Notes: generated from the sequence alone by a model not told the origin. A stretch of DNA of 64,000 bases from Bacillus sp. FJAT-22090 (GCF_007676755.1 NZ_VEBK01000004.1:124001-188000); one strand, 5' to 3'. Shown: positions 1 through 8,410, counted from the first letter of the stretch. Program-made: numbers and translations.

Positions 1-237
1 CTCATAGTATTAGACAAATGACGAAAATATCCTTTAAATGCAATGTTAAACTTGAAAGAGCTCCCACTAGATAGCTCTTCCACTCGTTCACCCCATTAGT
101 TTTATGTATTCATCCTCATATAAAAAAATTAGCTTCCTTCGTTACATCTTTCATTACCAGAATTGTTATATAATAAGCATAATATGTTTAAGAATGTTCT
201 GTCTAGTAAAGCAACATGAATTGGAAGGTGAATACAG
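1..237. other. Intergenic left edge, no gene seen
   Basis: No convincing coding region is visible before the Nudix gene. A short inverted repeat (AAGAGCT at about 56-62 with AGCTCTT at 73-79) could be the end of a transcript entering from outside the window. The only reading frame here is antisense to the Nudix gene and has no ribosome binding site. Confidence 0.5.
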
Positions 238-618
238 ATGAGAAACCGAGGGGCAATTGTCATTATCGAAAATGGTCGAGTAGCATTAATTAAAAGAAAA
301 AAACCGAATACCACTTATTACGTATTTCCAGGTGGTGGGATAGAGGCCGGTGAAACACCTGAGCAAGCAGCCATTCGGGAAGCATATGAGGAACTGGGAG
401 TGCATGTACGTATTCAACGCCTACTCAAAGTATTAGATTTCAATGGTAAACAATATTTTTTCCTTGCTGATATTATAGGGGGCAAATTCGGTACAGGCAC
501 AGGTGAAGAATATACACATACATCCATTGAACGGGGAACGTATGAACCGATATGGATTGATATTGATGACCTCCCTTCTTTAGAAGTTCGTCCTAAAGAA
601 ATAGCACATATACTATAG
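238..618 (+). CDS. Nudix hydrolase
   Basis: A 126-residue single-domain Nudix protein. The Nudix box is complete (GGGIEAGE..., then REAYEELG at about residues 48-56), with the glutamates that bind Mg2+ and carry out pyrophosphate hydrolysis of a nucleoside-diphosphate-linked substrate. The substrate cannot be read from sequence. It is cytosolic, with no signal peptide. The ATG is preceded by GGAAGGTG with 7-nt spacing. The gene stands alone about 85 bp ahead of an AraC regulator on the same strand; co-transcription is possible but unproven. Confidence 0.9.
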   Translation: MRNRGAIVIIENGRVALIKRKKPNTTYYVFPGGGIEAGETPEQAAIREAYEELGVHVRIQRLLKVLDFNGKQYFFLADIIGGKFGTGTGEEYTHTSIERGTYEPIWIDIDDLPSLEVRPKEIAHIL

Positions 619-702
619 CTTCATGAAACTGTCCAAAGTGAGCATAAAATGACAGGATTACTTTTCAATTGTTATTTATGATATATACAAGGAGTGAGGG
701 AC

Positions 703-1566
703 ATGGGCTGGGTAGAGTCGATTCAGAAGGCAATCCATTATATCGAAGAACATTTGCTTGATGAGTTGGACATGGAGCAAATTGCAAGAGAAGCAAGTTC
801 TTCTGTATTTCATTTTCAACGAACATTTTCAATTTTAACGGATATGTCCATTGCAGATTATATTCGCCGTAGAAGATTAACATTAGCAGCACAGGAATTA
901 ATAAATACTGATATTAAAATTATCGATCTCTCCTATAAATATGGCTATGACACTCCCGAAGCATTCGCAAAGGCCTTTCGTAAGCAGCATGGGGTAACGC
1001 CAACTGATGCACGAAAGAAATTAGGAATTCTACAATCATACAATCGCCTGGTAATTCAGGTAAGCTTGAAGGGAGCAGAACCGATGAAGTACAAAATTGT
1101 GGAAAAAGATAGTTTTCAAGTAGTAGGCGTGAAGCGAACATATTCTTGTGTAAATGGAGAAAACACGCAGAAAATCCCTGGCTTTTGGGACGAGGTAAAC
1201 GCAGACGGCACAGATGATTTGTTATTTAGCTTGAACAATGGGGAGATTAAAGGTGTATTAGGTGTGTGCGTAGCAGATGACGCATTTAAGGAGAATAGCT
1301 TAATAGACTATTGGATTGCTACAGAGCATGTAGGAGATGTACCTGAAAACTTACTAGCAATGGAAATACCCGCATCTAAATGGGTAGTATTTGAAGTCCA
1401 TGGTCCAATGCCACACGCCATGCAAAATACTTGGAAGCAAATTTTTTCTGAATGGTTTCCTTCCAATTCTTATGTTCAGGCAGGTACACCTGAACTAGAG
1501 GTTTACTCAAACGAAGATCCCTCTAGTCCTGACTTATATTCTGAAATTTGGATTCCTATTAAATAA
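703..1566 (+). CDS. AraC-family regulator with GyrI-like effector-binding domain
   Basis: The first ~105 residues hold two helix-turn-helix units of the AraC/XylS type (DMEQIAREASSSVFHF, then IDLSYKYGYDTPEAFAKAFRK). After a short linker, about residues 125-287 form a GyrI-like/SoxS-Rob type ligand-binding domain beginning MKYKIVEKDSFQVVGVK. Such proteins bind small hydrophobic or drug-like effectors and activate detoxification or efflux genes. A GTG at 694 lies inside the AAGGAG ribosome site (689-694), so the ATG at 703 is taken as the start (287 residues). A strong terminator follows. The target genes are unknown. Confidence 0.88.
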   Translation: MGWVESIQKAIHYIEEHLLDELDMEQIAREASSSVFHFQRTFSILTDMSIADYIRRRRLTLAAQELINTDIKIIDLSYKYGYDTPEAFAKAFRKQHGVTPTDARKKLGILQSYNRLVIQVSLKGAEPMKYKIVEKDSFQVVGVKRTYSCVNGENTQKIPGFWDEVNADGTDDLLFSLNNGEIKGVLGVCVADDAFKENSLIDYWIATEHVGDVPENLLAMEIPASKWVVFEVHGPMPHAMQNTWKQIFSEWFPSNSYVQAGTPELEVYSNEDPSSPDLYSEIWIPIK

Positions 1567-1570
1567 GAAG

Positions 1571-1610
1571 AGAAGCCATAAAAGACATTCATCTTTTATG
1601 GCTTCTTTTG
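1571..1610. terminator. Bidirectional terminator between the AraC regulator and the VOC gene
   Basis: Perfect 15-bp stem (AGAAGCCATAAAAGA / TCTTTTATGGCTTCT) with a 6-nt loop, followed by TTTTG on the plus strand and flanked by A-rich sequence on the other side. It sits between two convergent genes, so it probably ends transcripts from both. Confidence 0.85.
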
Positions 1611-1618
1611 TATATACA

Positions 1619-2011
1619 TTATTGTAGGTTTAGCTGCCATGAAACCCCAAACTTGTCCTGTACCCAACCAAACTTTTTGCTAAATCCATAATTATTTATT
1701 GGCATTAAGGCTTGCCCGTCTACCAAAAGAGCCGCATAGGATTGATCTAGTTCTTCTTCCGAGTCGCATTCAACAAATAACGAAATAGATGGTGTAAAAG
1801 TGAATGCATGTTGAATAGTGCTGTCCATACATAAAAATTCCTGCCCGTTAATAACGAATGCCGCTTGAGAAACTTCACCTTCTTTACCAGGCTCTCCTTC
1901 GCCAAAGCGAGCTAGTCGAGTAATCTCTGAATCCTTGAAGATGGAAGTATAAAAATTGATTGCTTCTTCTGCTTTCCCTTCGAACATTAAGAATGGTGTA
2001 AGTGTAGACAT
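1619..2011 (-). CDS. VOC-superfamily protein (PhnB / 3-demethylubiquinone methyltransferase-like)
   Basis: A 130-residue protein of the vicinal-oxygen-chelate fold. It opens with the family's typical MSTLTPFLMFEGKAEEAINFY and FGEGEPGKEG stretches and ends with a FGVSWQLN motif near residues 119-127. Relatives are annotated as glyoxalase-like or PhnB-like proteins, mostly of unknown substrate. The start has GGAGG about 10 nt upstream. Monocistronic. Only the superfamily can be stated with confidence. Confidence 0.85.
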   Translation of the reverse strand: MSTLTPFLMFEGKAEEAINFYTSIFKDSEITRLARFGEGEPGKEGEVSQAAFVINGQEFLCMDSTIQHAFTFTPSISLFVECDSEEELDQSYAALLVDGQALMPINNYGFSKKFGWVQDKFGVSWQLNLQ

Positions 2012-2109
2012 CTTGTCTTGACCTCCAGTTTTTATTATATTCTAACATAAGACCATAGATTCATCCTTTTAGCAATGAAAACTCCCTGTTTTTGTGTTAC
2101 TGTTTTACT

Positions 2110-2583
2110 ATGAAAAAGATAATTCCTCTTCTAATTGTACTTATTATTGTGTTTATATCTTCTGGCCAAACAGCCGAACAGCAATCTCTTATTCCAACAC
2201 TTGAAAAGTGGTTGCCTAATCAGCCATTGGAATCTTTCTTGTCTATTTTTCAAATTCCTTATTGGGGCATTCTCGTTTCGATTGATGAACGTGGTTATTA
2301 TGCATTCGTCGAGTTTTTGATCCGAAAAGGGACTCATTTCTTTTATTTTGGAATAATTGCACTTGCTATTTATACTGCTTTGCCTAAATTTAAATTTCGT
2401 ATATTAGCTGCCGCTATATTGACGATGCTTTTTGCTATTGCGGATGAATTCCATCAGTCATTAACAAGTGGGCGCACTGCTTCTACACAAGATGTGATGC
2501 TCGATACATTCGGTGCAATCTGTTCACTACTTTTACTAACATGTATTCAAATGATGAAAAAAAGAAAATCCGCCAAGATATAA
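2110..2583 (+). CDS. VanZ-family membrane protein
   Basis: About 157 residues with an N-terminal hydrophobic segment, a long extracytoplasmic stretch and at least three further membrane helices. The VanZ signature is clear: KGTHFFYFGIIALAIY, then a conserved acidic/His loop FAIADEFHQSLTSGRTASTQD followed by a membrane helix. VanZ relatives are linked to teicoplanin tolerance and envelope properties, but most have no proven function. I chose ATG 2110 (MKKIIPLL) over a TTG at 2092; neither has a good ribosome site, so the start is uncertain. Confidence 0.85.
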   Translation: MKKIIPLLIVLIIVFISSGQTAEQQSLIPTLEKWLPNQPLESFLSIFQIPYWGILVSIDERGYYAFVEFLIRKGTHFFYFGIIALAIYTALPKFKFRILAAAILTMLFAIADEFHQSLTSGRTASTQDVMLDTFGAICSLLLLTCIQMMKKRKSAKI

Positions 2584-2596
2584 CCTAGCGGATTTT
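2565..2596. terminator. Terminator overlapping the end of the VanZ gene
   Basis: AAAATCCGC / GCGGATTTT hairpin spanning the VanZ stop codon, A-rich on the left and T-rich on the right, so it can serve both the VanZ gene and the convergent DUF2812 gene. Confidence 0.75.
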
Positions 2597-2603
2597 CTTT
2601 ATA

Positions 2604-3725
2604 TTAAGCCTTTCGCATACGCATAGCATACCGGAAAGATCGAAAAATAAGTAGTGCAGGAATAAGCGAACAAATAAATAAGAATCCTAATAGGATTTGG
2701 TCAAAAGTATTTCTTTCCTGCATATGATAGTTCGAAAGATTAGTCCACCAAACAAAAGACAAAATCACTAATAGATAACCGACATAACTAGCATTCACTA
2801 ACATTACTTTTCGAACTTGTCCCTTTTTCTCTGTCGCGTCGTACGTAAACTGCGGTATTTCTTCACCGAGTTCATATTCTTTTTGCCATATAGAGTATTT
2901 CGCAAACCAAGATGAGGAGGTAAATGTTAAACTCCACCCGGCACTTTTATGGACTTCGTAATAATTTGGAGAAGCTTTCAATTGAAAATCGTACACATAC
3001 GAGACAAGCTTAGGAGTGCTTTTCTCAAAAATAAATTTCGGACCCATTTTACTAACACGGACAAGATGATTTCCTTGCATCGCCATGTCAGAAAGCCAGT
3101 TTTCCAATAAATCTGGTGCATACATCCAACCAAAATTCCACTTTGCAAAAGTATTTCCAATAGATGATATCGTATCAACAGATGCACTAAAATATCTCTG
3201 ATCGAACGCCCGTAATTTTTGTGTCATACGTATTGTAAGAAAAATAACAACAATTACTTGTAGAAAATAAAGGATTGTAATAGACCATAACGGACTTGGT
3301 ACAAATCTTGATTCTTCAGGTGAGAGAAAAAGTGAAAGCATCGCCGCTATAAATGATGTCAATTGAATTCCATATATTAAAGCAATACATGATAACACGA
3401 AGGAATGTATCCTATTCCTTTTTAAAACAGACTCTCTGGATGGATATGTATGAATCATTCCATTATTATTTCTAACAAATTTCCACTTGCCTTGTGACAC
3501 TGCATTTTCCCACCCAGCGTCTATAAGCCTTCGCGGTAATTCACTTTTTGATGTACTATATATTATTTGATACTCCTCTTCCATCCGTTCCGCTTCTTCG
3601 AATAAAAACGTACGTGAAAGCAAATGAACATCGACTAGCTTTTTTCCTTCTAATGCATACGATGAAAGCCAACGTTCCGTCTTTTCCATATCATAACTCC
3701 AAAAAGGCCTCCACTTTTTAATCAT
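2604..3725 (-). CDS. DUF2812 membrane protein with two DUF2812 copies
   Basis: A 373-residue protein in which two DUF2812-type modules alternate with membrane-helix pairs. The first module is at about 1-95 (WSYDMEKTERWLSSYALEGKKL), followed by two membrane segments near 105-165. The second module is at about 185-290 (DLLENWLSDMAMQGNHLV), followed by two more segments. Start ATG 3725 has GAGGAGG 6 nt upstream and overlaps the upstream PadR stop by 8 nt, so translation is coupled. PadR-DUF2812 pairs recur in Firmicutes; the DUF2812 protein is probably the regulated envelope component. Its biochemical role is unknown. Confidence 0.85.
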   Translation of the reverse strand: MIKKWRPFWSYDMEKTERWLSSYALEGKKLVDVHLLSRTFLFEEAERMEEEYQIIYSTSKSELPRRLIDAGWENAVSQGKWKFVRNNNGMIHTYPSRESVLKRNRIHSFVLSCIALIYGIQLTSFIAAMLSLFLSPEESRFVPSPLWSITILYFLQVIVVIFLTIRMTQKLRAFDQRYFSASVDTISSIGNTFAKWNFGWMYAPDLLENWLSDMAMQGNHLVRVSKMGPKFIFEKSTPKLVSYVYDFQLKASPNYYEVHKSAGWSLTFTSSSWFAKYSIWQKEYELGEEIPQFTYDATEKKGQVRKVMLVNASYVGYLLVILSFVWWTNLSNYHMQERNTFDQILLGFLFICSLIPALLIFRSFRYAMRMRKA

Positions 3726-4065
3726 TGAATTCCTCCTCATGTCTTAAGGCATTTTTGTGCAACTCTTTCAACCTGCTAATTTCTTTTTTCATTAATTCCT
3801 TTCCAATAGAAGAAATTTCGTAAATTGTTTTTCTTTTTTCATCTGCATAAACTGTAACAATCTCATCTCGTTGCATTTTCTTTAATGTCCCATAAATTGT
3901 TCCGGACCCAAGAATAATTCGCCCTTCCGTTAACTCTTCCACATGCTTGATAATCCCATAGCCATGACGTGGTATAGTAAGTGACAATAATATGTAAAAA
4001 GCTGTTTCTGTCATTGGAATATAGGATTTAATAATTTTATCTATTTTCAACTGGATCACATCCAC
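3718..4065 (-). CDS. PadR-family transcriptional regulator
   Basis: A 115-residue winged-helix protein. The PadR core starts at about residue 18 (TETAFYILLSL), continues through RHGYGIIKHVEELTEGRI and LGSGTIYGTLKKMQRDEIV, and ends in a C-terminal dimerisation helix. PadR proteins repress neighbouring genes and respond to phenolics, drugs or membrane stress. This one is translationally coupled to the downstream DUF2812 gene. The first codon is uncertain: GTG 4065 has only a weak ribosome site, and a later TTG is possible. Confidence 0.85.
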   Translation of the reverse strand: MDVIQLKIDKIIKSYIPMTETAFYILLSLTIPRHGYGIIKHVEELTEGRIILGSGTIYGTLKKMQRDEIVTVYADEKRKTIYEISSIGKELMKKEISRLKELHKNALRHEEEFND

Positions 4066-4159
4066 TCTAATTTTCCACTATGTCGCACCTCGACTATATC
4101 ACAACGTGACATATCGAGTCAATTCAATCTTTATCATCCGACTTAGATTTATAGCACAA

Positions 4160-4192
4160 AAAATCCACCAAGTTAAAGTCTTAGTGGATTTT
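4160..4192 (-). terminator. Terminator of the gerW-like gene
   Basis: AAAATCCACCAAG / CTTAGTGGATTTT stem just after the gerW-like stop codon, with a run of T on the minus strand. Confidence 0.8.
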
Positions 4193-4202
4193 CTATCTGT
4201 TA

Positions 4203-4586
4203 TTATTTTATTTTACGTGGCCTCTTCAATAAAAAGCCCAGCCCAAGTATAACAACACTGATTATCGTCAACAGAAAATGTATATTTATTATCGGTTTAA
4301 ACGTAACTTTCTCAGGTGTGATTTCGAAAACTCCTACTGGTTTAACAGAAAAATGACCGCCTCCCCCTTCACCTTGAGAAGCTGATTCTGTTTCACTTGT
4401 TTCTGCAAATCCGCCTCCGCCACCAACATAATAGTTCACTTTGGCAACTGGAAGCACTTGTTTACCAACAAGTTCGATCGGATCTCCATAAACCAGTGAA
4501 GCATCCTTCGTACGAGAAAACTTTTCGAATATAGATCTAATTGGTGAACGGTAAATTTCAGTTTCACTTATCTGTTTTGTTTCCAT
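4203..4586 (-). CDS. gerW: GerW/YtfJ-family sporulation protein with C-terminal membrane anchor
   Basis: 127 residues. The central part carries the GerW (YtfJ) signature: VYGDPIELVGKQVLPVAKV, then a glycine-rich YYVGGGGGF loop, then HFSVKPVGVFEITPEKV. Unlike the usual soluble family members, it ends in a membrane helix (about 103-120) followed by KRPRKIK. GerW of Bacillus is made in sporulating cells and contributes to L-alanine-dependent spore germination; that role is inferred here from the family. It is monocistronic, with its own terminator. The start has AGGAGG about 8 nt upstream. Confidence 0.8.
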   Translation of the reverse strand: METKQISETEIYRSPIRSIFEKFSRTKDASLVYGDPIELVGKQVLPVAKVNYYVGGGGGFAETSETESASQGEGGGGHFSVKPVGVFEITPEKVTFKPIINIHFLLTIISVVILGLGFLLKRPRKIK

Positions 4587-4647
4587 AATTATCTACCTCC
4601 TTGTATGATTGATAACTACTTCGACACTTTTCAAGCAAACCCTTCCA

Positions 4648-5151
4648 TTATAGAGTGAGTACCATATGATCTTCATCGTAATATGTATTTTCCACTTTTA
4701 ATGCTTTTTCTTCTACACCAAATACTTTAAAGCCTAATTGTGTATATAGATTCTTTGCTTTTTCATTAGTGGAGACAACAGATAAGTTCACTTTTTCTAT
4801 TTCTTCAATCTCTCTCGCTTTATTAATCGCTGCAAGTAGCAAACCTTTACCTGTTCCCAATCCGCGTGCCTCTGGACTCACATACATAGCAAAAATATTT
4901 GCTCTGTGCTTCATTTTAAGAAAACTTTCTTGGGATAAGGTAACCATACCTATAAGCCTATTTTGATCGAATGCCCCATATGTGTAGTTTCCTTCTGTTC
5001 TCAGATTATTTTCCACTTGTCCTATTGGATTTGTCCTTTGCATCGCTTCTTCAAAGCTTGTAGCAAAACTTTCGGGACTTTGTTGCAAAGCTTCTAGCCT
5101 TAATTCCCAGTAGGCACTAGCATCTGCTGGTGTTAGTAATCTTATCTCCAT
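4648..5151 (-). CDS. GNAT-family N-acetyltransferase
   Basis: 167 residues with the GNAT fold. Motif A is FAMYVSPEARGLGTGKGLL at about residues 88-106 (acetyl-CoA pyrophosphate loop R/G-x-x-G-x-G/A), and motif B is TNEKAKNLYTQLGFKVFG near 127-144. It is the last gene of a three-gene operon with a nucleotidyltransferase 3 nt upstream and a RimL-type GNAT before that. The substrate is unknown; the combination with an aminoglycoside-nucleotidyltransferase-like protein hints at small-molecule modification. Confidence 0.88.
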   Translation of the reverse strand: MEIRLLTPADASAYWELRLEALQQSPESFATSFEEAMQRTNPIGQVENNLRTEGNYTYGAFDQNRLIGMVTLSQESFLKMKHRANIFAMYVSPEARGLGTGKGLLLAAINKAREIEEIEKVNLSVVSTNEKAKNLYTQLGFKVFGVEEKALKVENTYYDEDHMVLTL

Positions 5152-5154
5152 AGC

Positions 5155-5952
5155 CTACTCCTCCAAGAAATATTTTTTATTACATAATTCATGTGTGTAT
5201 AATATGAAATCTCTACAATCTTTAGCTCTTTTTATTTTGCTTTTATATAATGATTTCTTATTGTCTTTATTTCGAATACGAGAGCCTTCCTGTAAAAGAA
5301 GATGCCATCTTTCAGGTAACAAGTCTTTACATATATCAAGTGCCTGATCTTTTGATACAATCTCCCTTCTCTCAAGGGAGCAAATAATTCTACTAATTGT
5401 ACATATTGTAAATTCAACCATGCTATCAAAGAAAAAGGGATTCCTCTTTTGAGACTTACTAAACCAATATTGATTGATATTGTATTTCAGCGTCTCCAAA
5501 ACGTCTTCCCATTTAGTAGGAATAGGTAGTTCTACAATGGGTGCACCTTGTAACGTAATTCCATATTGTTTTAATACCCACCAGGTTATATGATTCACGT
5601 CCCAATGTCCGATACTTACTTTTCCTTCTGTGCAAAATGGATAAGGAGGCAGTTCTTCATTTGTTTTCCCTACTAAATTAGCTTGAATATATACTCCGTC
5701 CATTCGTCTCCCGAATTCATGATTATTCAGTTGTGAATGGATTACTTTAATCGCATCTATTTCTTCTTCATTAACGGAACGTTTCAATAAAACAATGAAA
5801 TCAATATCACTATTCTCTTCTTTAAAAGCACCTAAAGAAATAGAGCCATATAGATAAACACCCTCAATTAAATCTTTCGGCAAATGCTTGTTTAGTAATT
5901 CAATATATATGTTCATAAATTCTTCTACACTTTTAGAAAGACGGGCATTCAT
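5155..5952 (-). CDS. Aminoglycoside-adenylyltransferase-like nucleotidyltransferase (DUF4111 type)
   Basis: 265 residues. The N-terminal nucleotidyltransferase fold has the signature GSISLGAFKEENSDIDF near residues 38-54; the two aspartates of SDIDF are the expected metal ligands, with a further acidic strand later. The C-terminal half (about 150-265) is the alpha-helical AadA-like domain. Start ATG 5952 has GAGGAG upstream and overlaps the preceding GNAT gene by 4 nt. AadA/ANT(9) enzymes adenylylate streptomycin or spectinomycin; whether this protein does so cannot be told from sequence. Confidence 0.82.
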   Translation of the reverse strand: MNARLSKSVEEFMNIYIELLNKHLPKDLIEGVYLYGSISLGAFKEENSDIDFIVLLKRSVNEEEIDAIKVIHSQLNNHEFGRRMDGVYIQANLVGKTNEELPPYPFCTEGKVSIGHWDVNHITWWVLKQYGITLQGAPIVELPIPTKWEDVLETLKYNINQYWFSKSQKRNPFFFDSMVEFTICTISRIICSLERREIVSKDQALDICKDLLPERWHLLLQEGSRIRNKDNKKSLYKSKIKRAKDCRDFILYTHELCNKKYFLEE

Positions 5953-6503
5953 TTTATGTACTCCTCTTTTAAAATAGAACAAATGGCTGCATCACAAAAA
6001 CGTCCTTTTTCAAATGAAGATTTTCGTAAAGTTCCTTCATACGTAAATCCACTTTTTTCTAGCGTTCTTTTTGATGCTTCATTTGCTGGGTCATAAAGCG
6101 CTTCAATACGATATAGTCCCATTTGGTGAAATCCATATCGTAATACTTCCTGTAGAACCTCCGTCATAACCCCTTTTTGCCAATACGCTGGGGTCACTTC
6201 AAATCCTACCTCTGCCTTAAAATGTTCCTTTTCCCAATTGTGAAACCCGCAGCTACCAATTAGTTTGTTATCCTCTTTCGTTGCAATTCCCCAACGAATT
6301 CCTTCATTGTTTACAAATCTTGTTTGCCAGTTTTCTATTAATCGAATCGCTTCATTTACTTCCACAAATGTATCCAAGTCATAATACTTCGTCACTTCAT
6401 CTTTTGAAAAATAATGAAATATTTCCTCCGCATCGCTCATTTCTATCGCACGTAATAGATAGCGATCTGTTTCTATTTCGGGAAAATTCTTTAACCTATT
6501 CAT
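5949..6503 (-). CDS. RimJ/RimL-type GNAT acetyltransferase
   Basis: 184 residues of the Acetyltransf_3 (RimJ/RimL) class: ETDRYLLRAIEMSDAEEIF at the N-terminus, GFEVTPAYWQKGVMTEVL for the acetyl-CoA loop near residues 101-118, and ANEASKRTLEKSGFTYEG near 142-159. Relatives acetylate ribosomal-protein N-termini or small amines. It is the first gene of an operon with the nucleotidyltransferase (4-nt overlap) and another GNAT. Its ribosome site lies inside a hairpin shared with the region after the ThrRS gene. Confidence 0.87.
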   Translation of the reverse strand: MNRLKNFPEIETDRYLLRAIEMSDAEEIFHYFSKDEVTKYYDLDTFVEVNEAIRLIENWQTRFVNNEGIRWGIATKEDNKLIGSCGFHNWEKEHFKAEVGFEVTPAYWQKGVMTEVLQEVLRYGFHQMGLYRIEALYDPANEASKRTLEKSGFTYEGTLRKSSFEKGRFCDAAICSILKEEYIK

Positions 6504-6509
6504 AAAATC

Positions 6510-6561
6510 CCTCCTACAAGGTTCTATTCGTCAAGAATAATGAAAAACCCTTTGTAGGAGG
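6510..6561 (-). repeat. Hairpin between the ThrRS and GNAT genes that includes the GNAT ribosome site
   Basis: CCTCCTACAAGG (6510-6521) pairs with CCTTTGTAGGAGG (6549-6561) with one bulge. On the minus-strand transcript the downstream arm contains the GGAGGG of the RimL-type GNAT. There is no long U tract, so it is either a weak terminator for the ThrRS gene or a structure that hides the GNAT ribosome site in read-through transcripts. Confidence 0.55.
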
Positions 6562-6579
6562 ACTAAAGCTTGTTATCCG

Positions 6580-7782
6580 TTATATTCTTTTTTCACTTTT
6601 TAAGTGTTCTACAAATTCACTAATATTCATTTCACCAATAACTCCAACTTTATGCTTCCTCACGGAAAGTTTACCTTGCTCCATTTCTTGATCTCCTACA
6701 ATGAGCATATACGGGTGTTTTTGCAAAGCAGCCTCTCGGATTTTCAAACCAATTTTCTCCACACGATCATCGATTTCCACACGATAGCCTTCCCGTTGAA
6801 GTTGCAGCTTTACTTCCTCTGCATATGAAACATGTGCATCTGCAATTGGTAAAATTTCTACTTGTACAGGGGCTAACCAAAGGGGGAAGCTTCCTTGGAA
6901 ATGCTCCAATAAAATAGCCATAAAGCGCTCAATAGATCCATATATAGCTCGATGAATCATAATTGGTTGGCTAGGTTGATTGTCTTCGTCAATATACCGA
7001 CAGCTAAACTTCTCTGGCATTTGGAAATCGAGTTGAACTGTTCCACATTGCCAGCTGCGCCCTAGGGAATCTAAAATATGAAAATCGATCTTCGGTCCAT
7101 AGAAAGCTCCATCTCCTTCATTTACTTGATAGTCCACTTGTTTTTTCTTAAGCACTGATTCTAGAGCTTGCTCTGCTTTGTCCCATACTTCAACTGCTCC
7201 CATAAAATCTTCTGGTCGAGTTGAAAGTTCTATTTTATAACTAAATCCAAACTCCGAATAAAATTCATCTACTAAATCGAGCACTTTATCAATTTCACTT
7301 TCTATTTGATCCTCGCGCACAAAAAGATGTGCATCATCTTGTGTAAATGCTCGAACCCTTAAAAGTCCATTCAGTGAACCAGATAACTCATGACGGTGCA
7401 CTAATCCCAACTCACCATAACGAATTGGTAATTCTCTATAACTTCTTCTCTTGCTATTAAAAATAAGGACTGCGCCAGGACAATTCATCGGTTTAATAGC
7501 ATATTTTTGTTCATCCACATTTGAAAAGTACATATTTTCATGGTAATGATCCCAGTGTCCTGATTGCTCCCATAGTTCTTGTTTCATCATAATAGGAGTT
7601 TTAATCTCCTGATAACCCGCTTTTTGATGCTTCTCTCTCCAAAGATTTTCAAGTTCGTTTCTTAATACCATGCCCTTAGGCAAATAAAATGGCATTCCCG
7701 GTGCTTCCTCACTAGACATAAATAATTCCAACTGCTGACCTAATTTTTGATGACTAATTCTTTCTTCTGCTTTTACTGACAT
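6580..7782 (-). CDS. thrS: Threonyl-tRNA synthetase without TGS and editing domains
   Basis: 400 residues against about 640 for normal bacterial ThrRS. The protein starts directly at the class II catalytic core: MPFYLPKGMVLRNELE (about 29-44), motif 2 in the MNCPGAVLIF...RYGELGLVHRHE region, and motif 3 at QPIMIHRAIYGSIERF near 272-287. The C-terminal anticodon-binding domain is complete (PLWLAPVQVEILPIADAH onward). The N-terminal TGS domain and the N2 editing domain are absent, and the ATG is close behind the T-box terminator, so this is not a mis-chosen start. It should charge tRNA-Thr, but editing of Ser-tRNA-Thr would have to come from another protein. Controlled by two tandem T-boxes. 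Confidence 0.9.
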   Translation of the reverse strand: MSVKAEERISHQKLGQQLELFMSSEEAPGMPFYLPKGMVLRNELENLWREKHQKAGYQEIKTPIMMKQELWEQSGHWDHYHENMYFSNVDEQKYAIKPMNCPGAVLIFNSKRRSYRELPIRYGELGLVHRHELSGSLNGLLRVRAFTQDDAHLFVREDQIESEIDKVLDLVDEFYSEFGFSYKIELSTRPEDFMGAVEVWDKAEQALESVLKKKQVDYQVNEGDGAFYGPKIDFHILDSLGRSWQCGTVQLDFQMPEKFSCRYIDEDNQPSQPIMIHRAIYGSIERFMAILLEHFQGSFPLWLAPVQVEILPIADAHVSYAEEVKLQLQREGYRVEIDDRVEKIGLKIREAALQKHPYMLIVGDQEMEQGKLSVRKHKVGVIGEMNISEFVEHLKSEKRI

Positions 7783-7813
7783 GTTTAATTCCTCCTGTTA
7801 GTTAATTTAAAAT

Positions 7814-8062
7814 ACAAAAAGACCACACCCATCCCTGGTAAAGGGACGAGTGTGGTCGTGGTTCCACCCTAATTTTTGCAACACAAAGCATTGCTCTCAT
7901 AAGAAGTTAACGGTTCTCCCGATTATGGATAATTGCAAGTTTCGCTTTCCCCATAATAGCTCCAAGGTGGTAAATCAGCTTTTTTTCTTCAGGGCTCTCA
8001 GCCAATGACCCTGTTCTCTGATAAGAAAATAAAGATAATTCATGTCCTTTTCTGTGCTTACA
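7814..8062 (-). promoter_or_regulatory. Threonine T-box riboswitch, gene-proximal copy
   Basis: Reading the minus strand: a stem I distal region (AGAGAAC...TTGGCTGAGAGCCC), a specifier region with ACC followed by A (threonine codon), the T-box consensus AGGGTGGAACCACG at about 7857-7871, then the terminator GACCACACTCGTCCC / GGGATGGGTGTGGTC with a T run. Uncharged tRNA-Thr should stabilise the antiterminator and turn on the ThrRS gene. Confidence 0.92.
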
Positions 8063-8079
8063 CTATTGAATTTTGAATA

Positions 8080-8335
8080 TAAAAAAACCACACCCATCCC
8101 GGTAAAGGGACGAGTGTGGTCGTGGTTCCACCCTAATTTTGCAACACAAAGAATTGTATTGCGCTCATAATAAGATAACGGTTTTCCCGATTATGGATAA
8201 TCGCAAGTTTCGCTTTCCCCATAATAGCTCCAAGGTGGTAAATCATTCTTTTTCCTTCGGGGCTCTCAGCCAATGACCCCGTTCTCTAACAAGAAAATAT
8301 CGAATGAATCATGTCCTTTTCTGTGCTTGTTTATA
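8080..8335 (-). promoter_or_regulatory. Threonine T-box riboswitch, promoter-proximal copy
   Basis: A near-duplicate of the following leader: same stem I elements, the same ACC specifier, T-box AGGGTGGAACCACG at about 8120-8135, and a terminator made of ACCACACTCGTCCC / GGGATGGGTGTGGT plus a T run. Two T-boxes in series make read-through depend on two independent tRNA-sensing events, as known for B. subtilis thrZ, which carries several. Confidence 0.92.
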
Positions 8336-8410
8336 ACTTTTAAAATATTTTTATCAGTATATGCAAGAAATATGAAATAGTCAACATCCAAATTCTATAC
8401 TTTTTAAATT

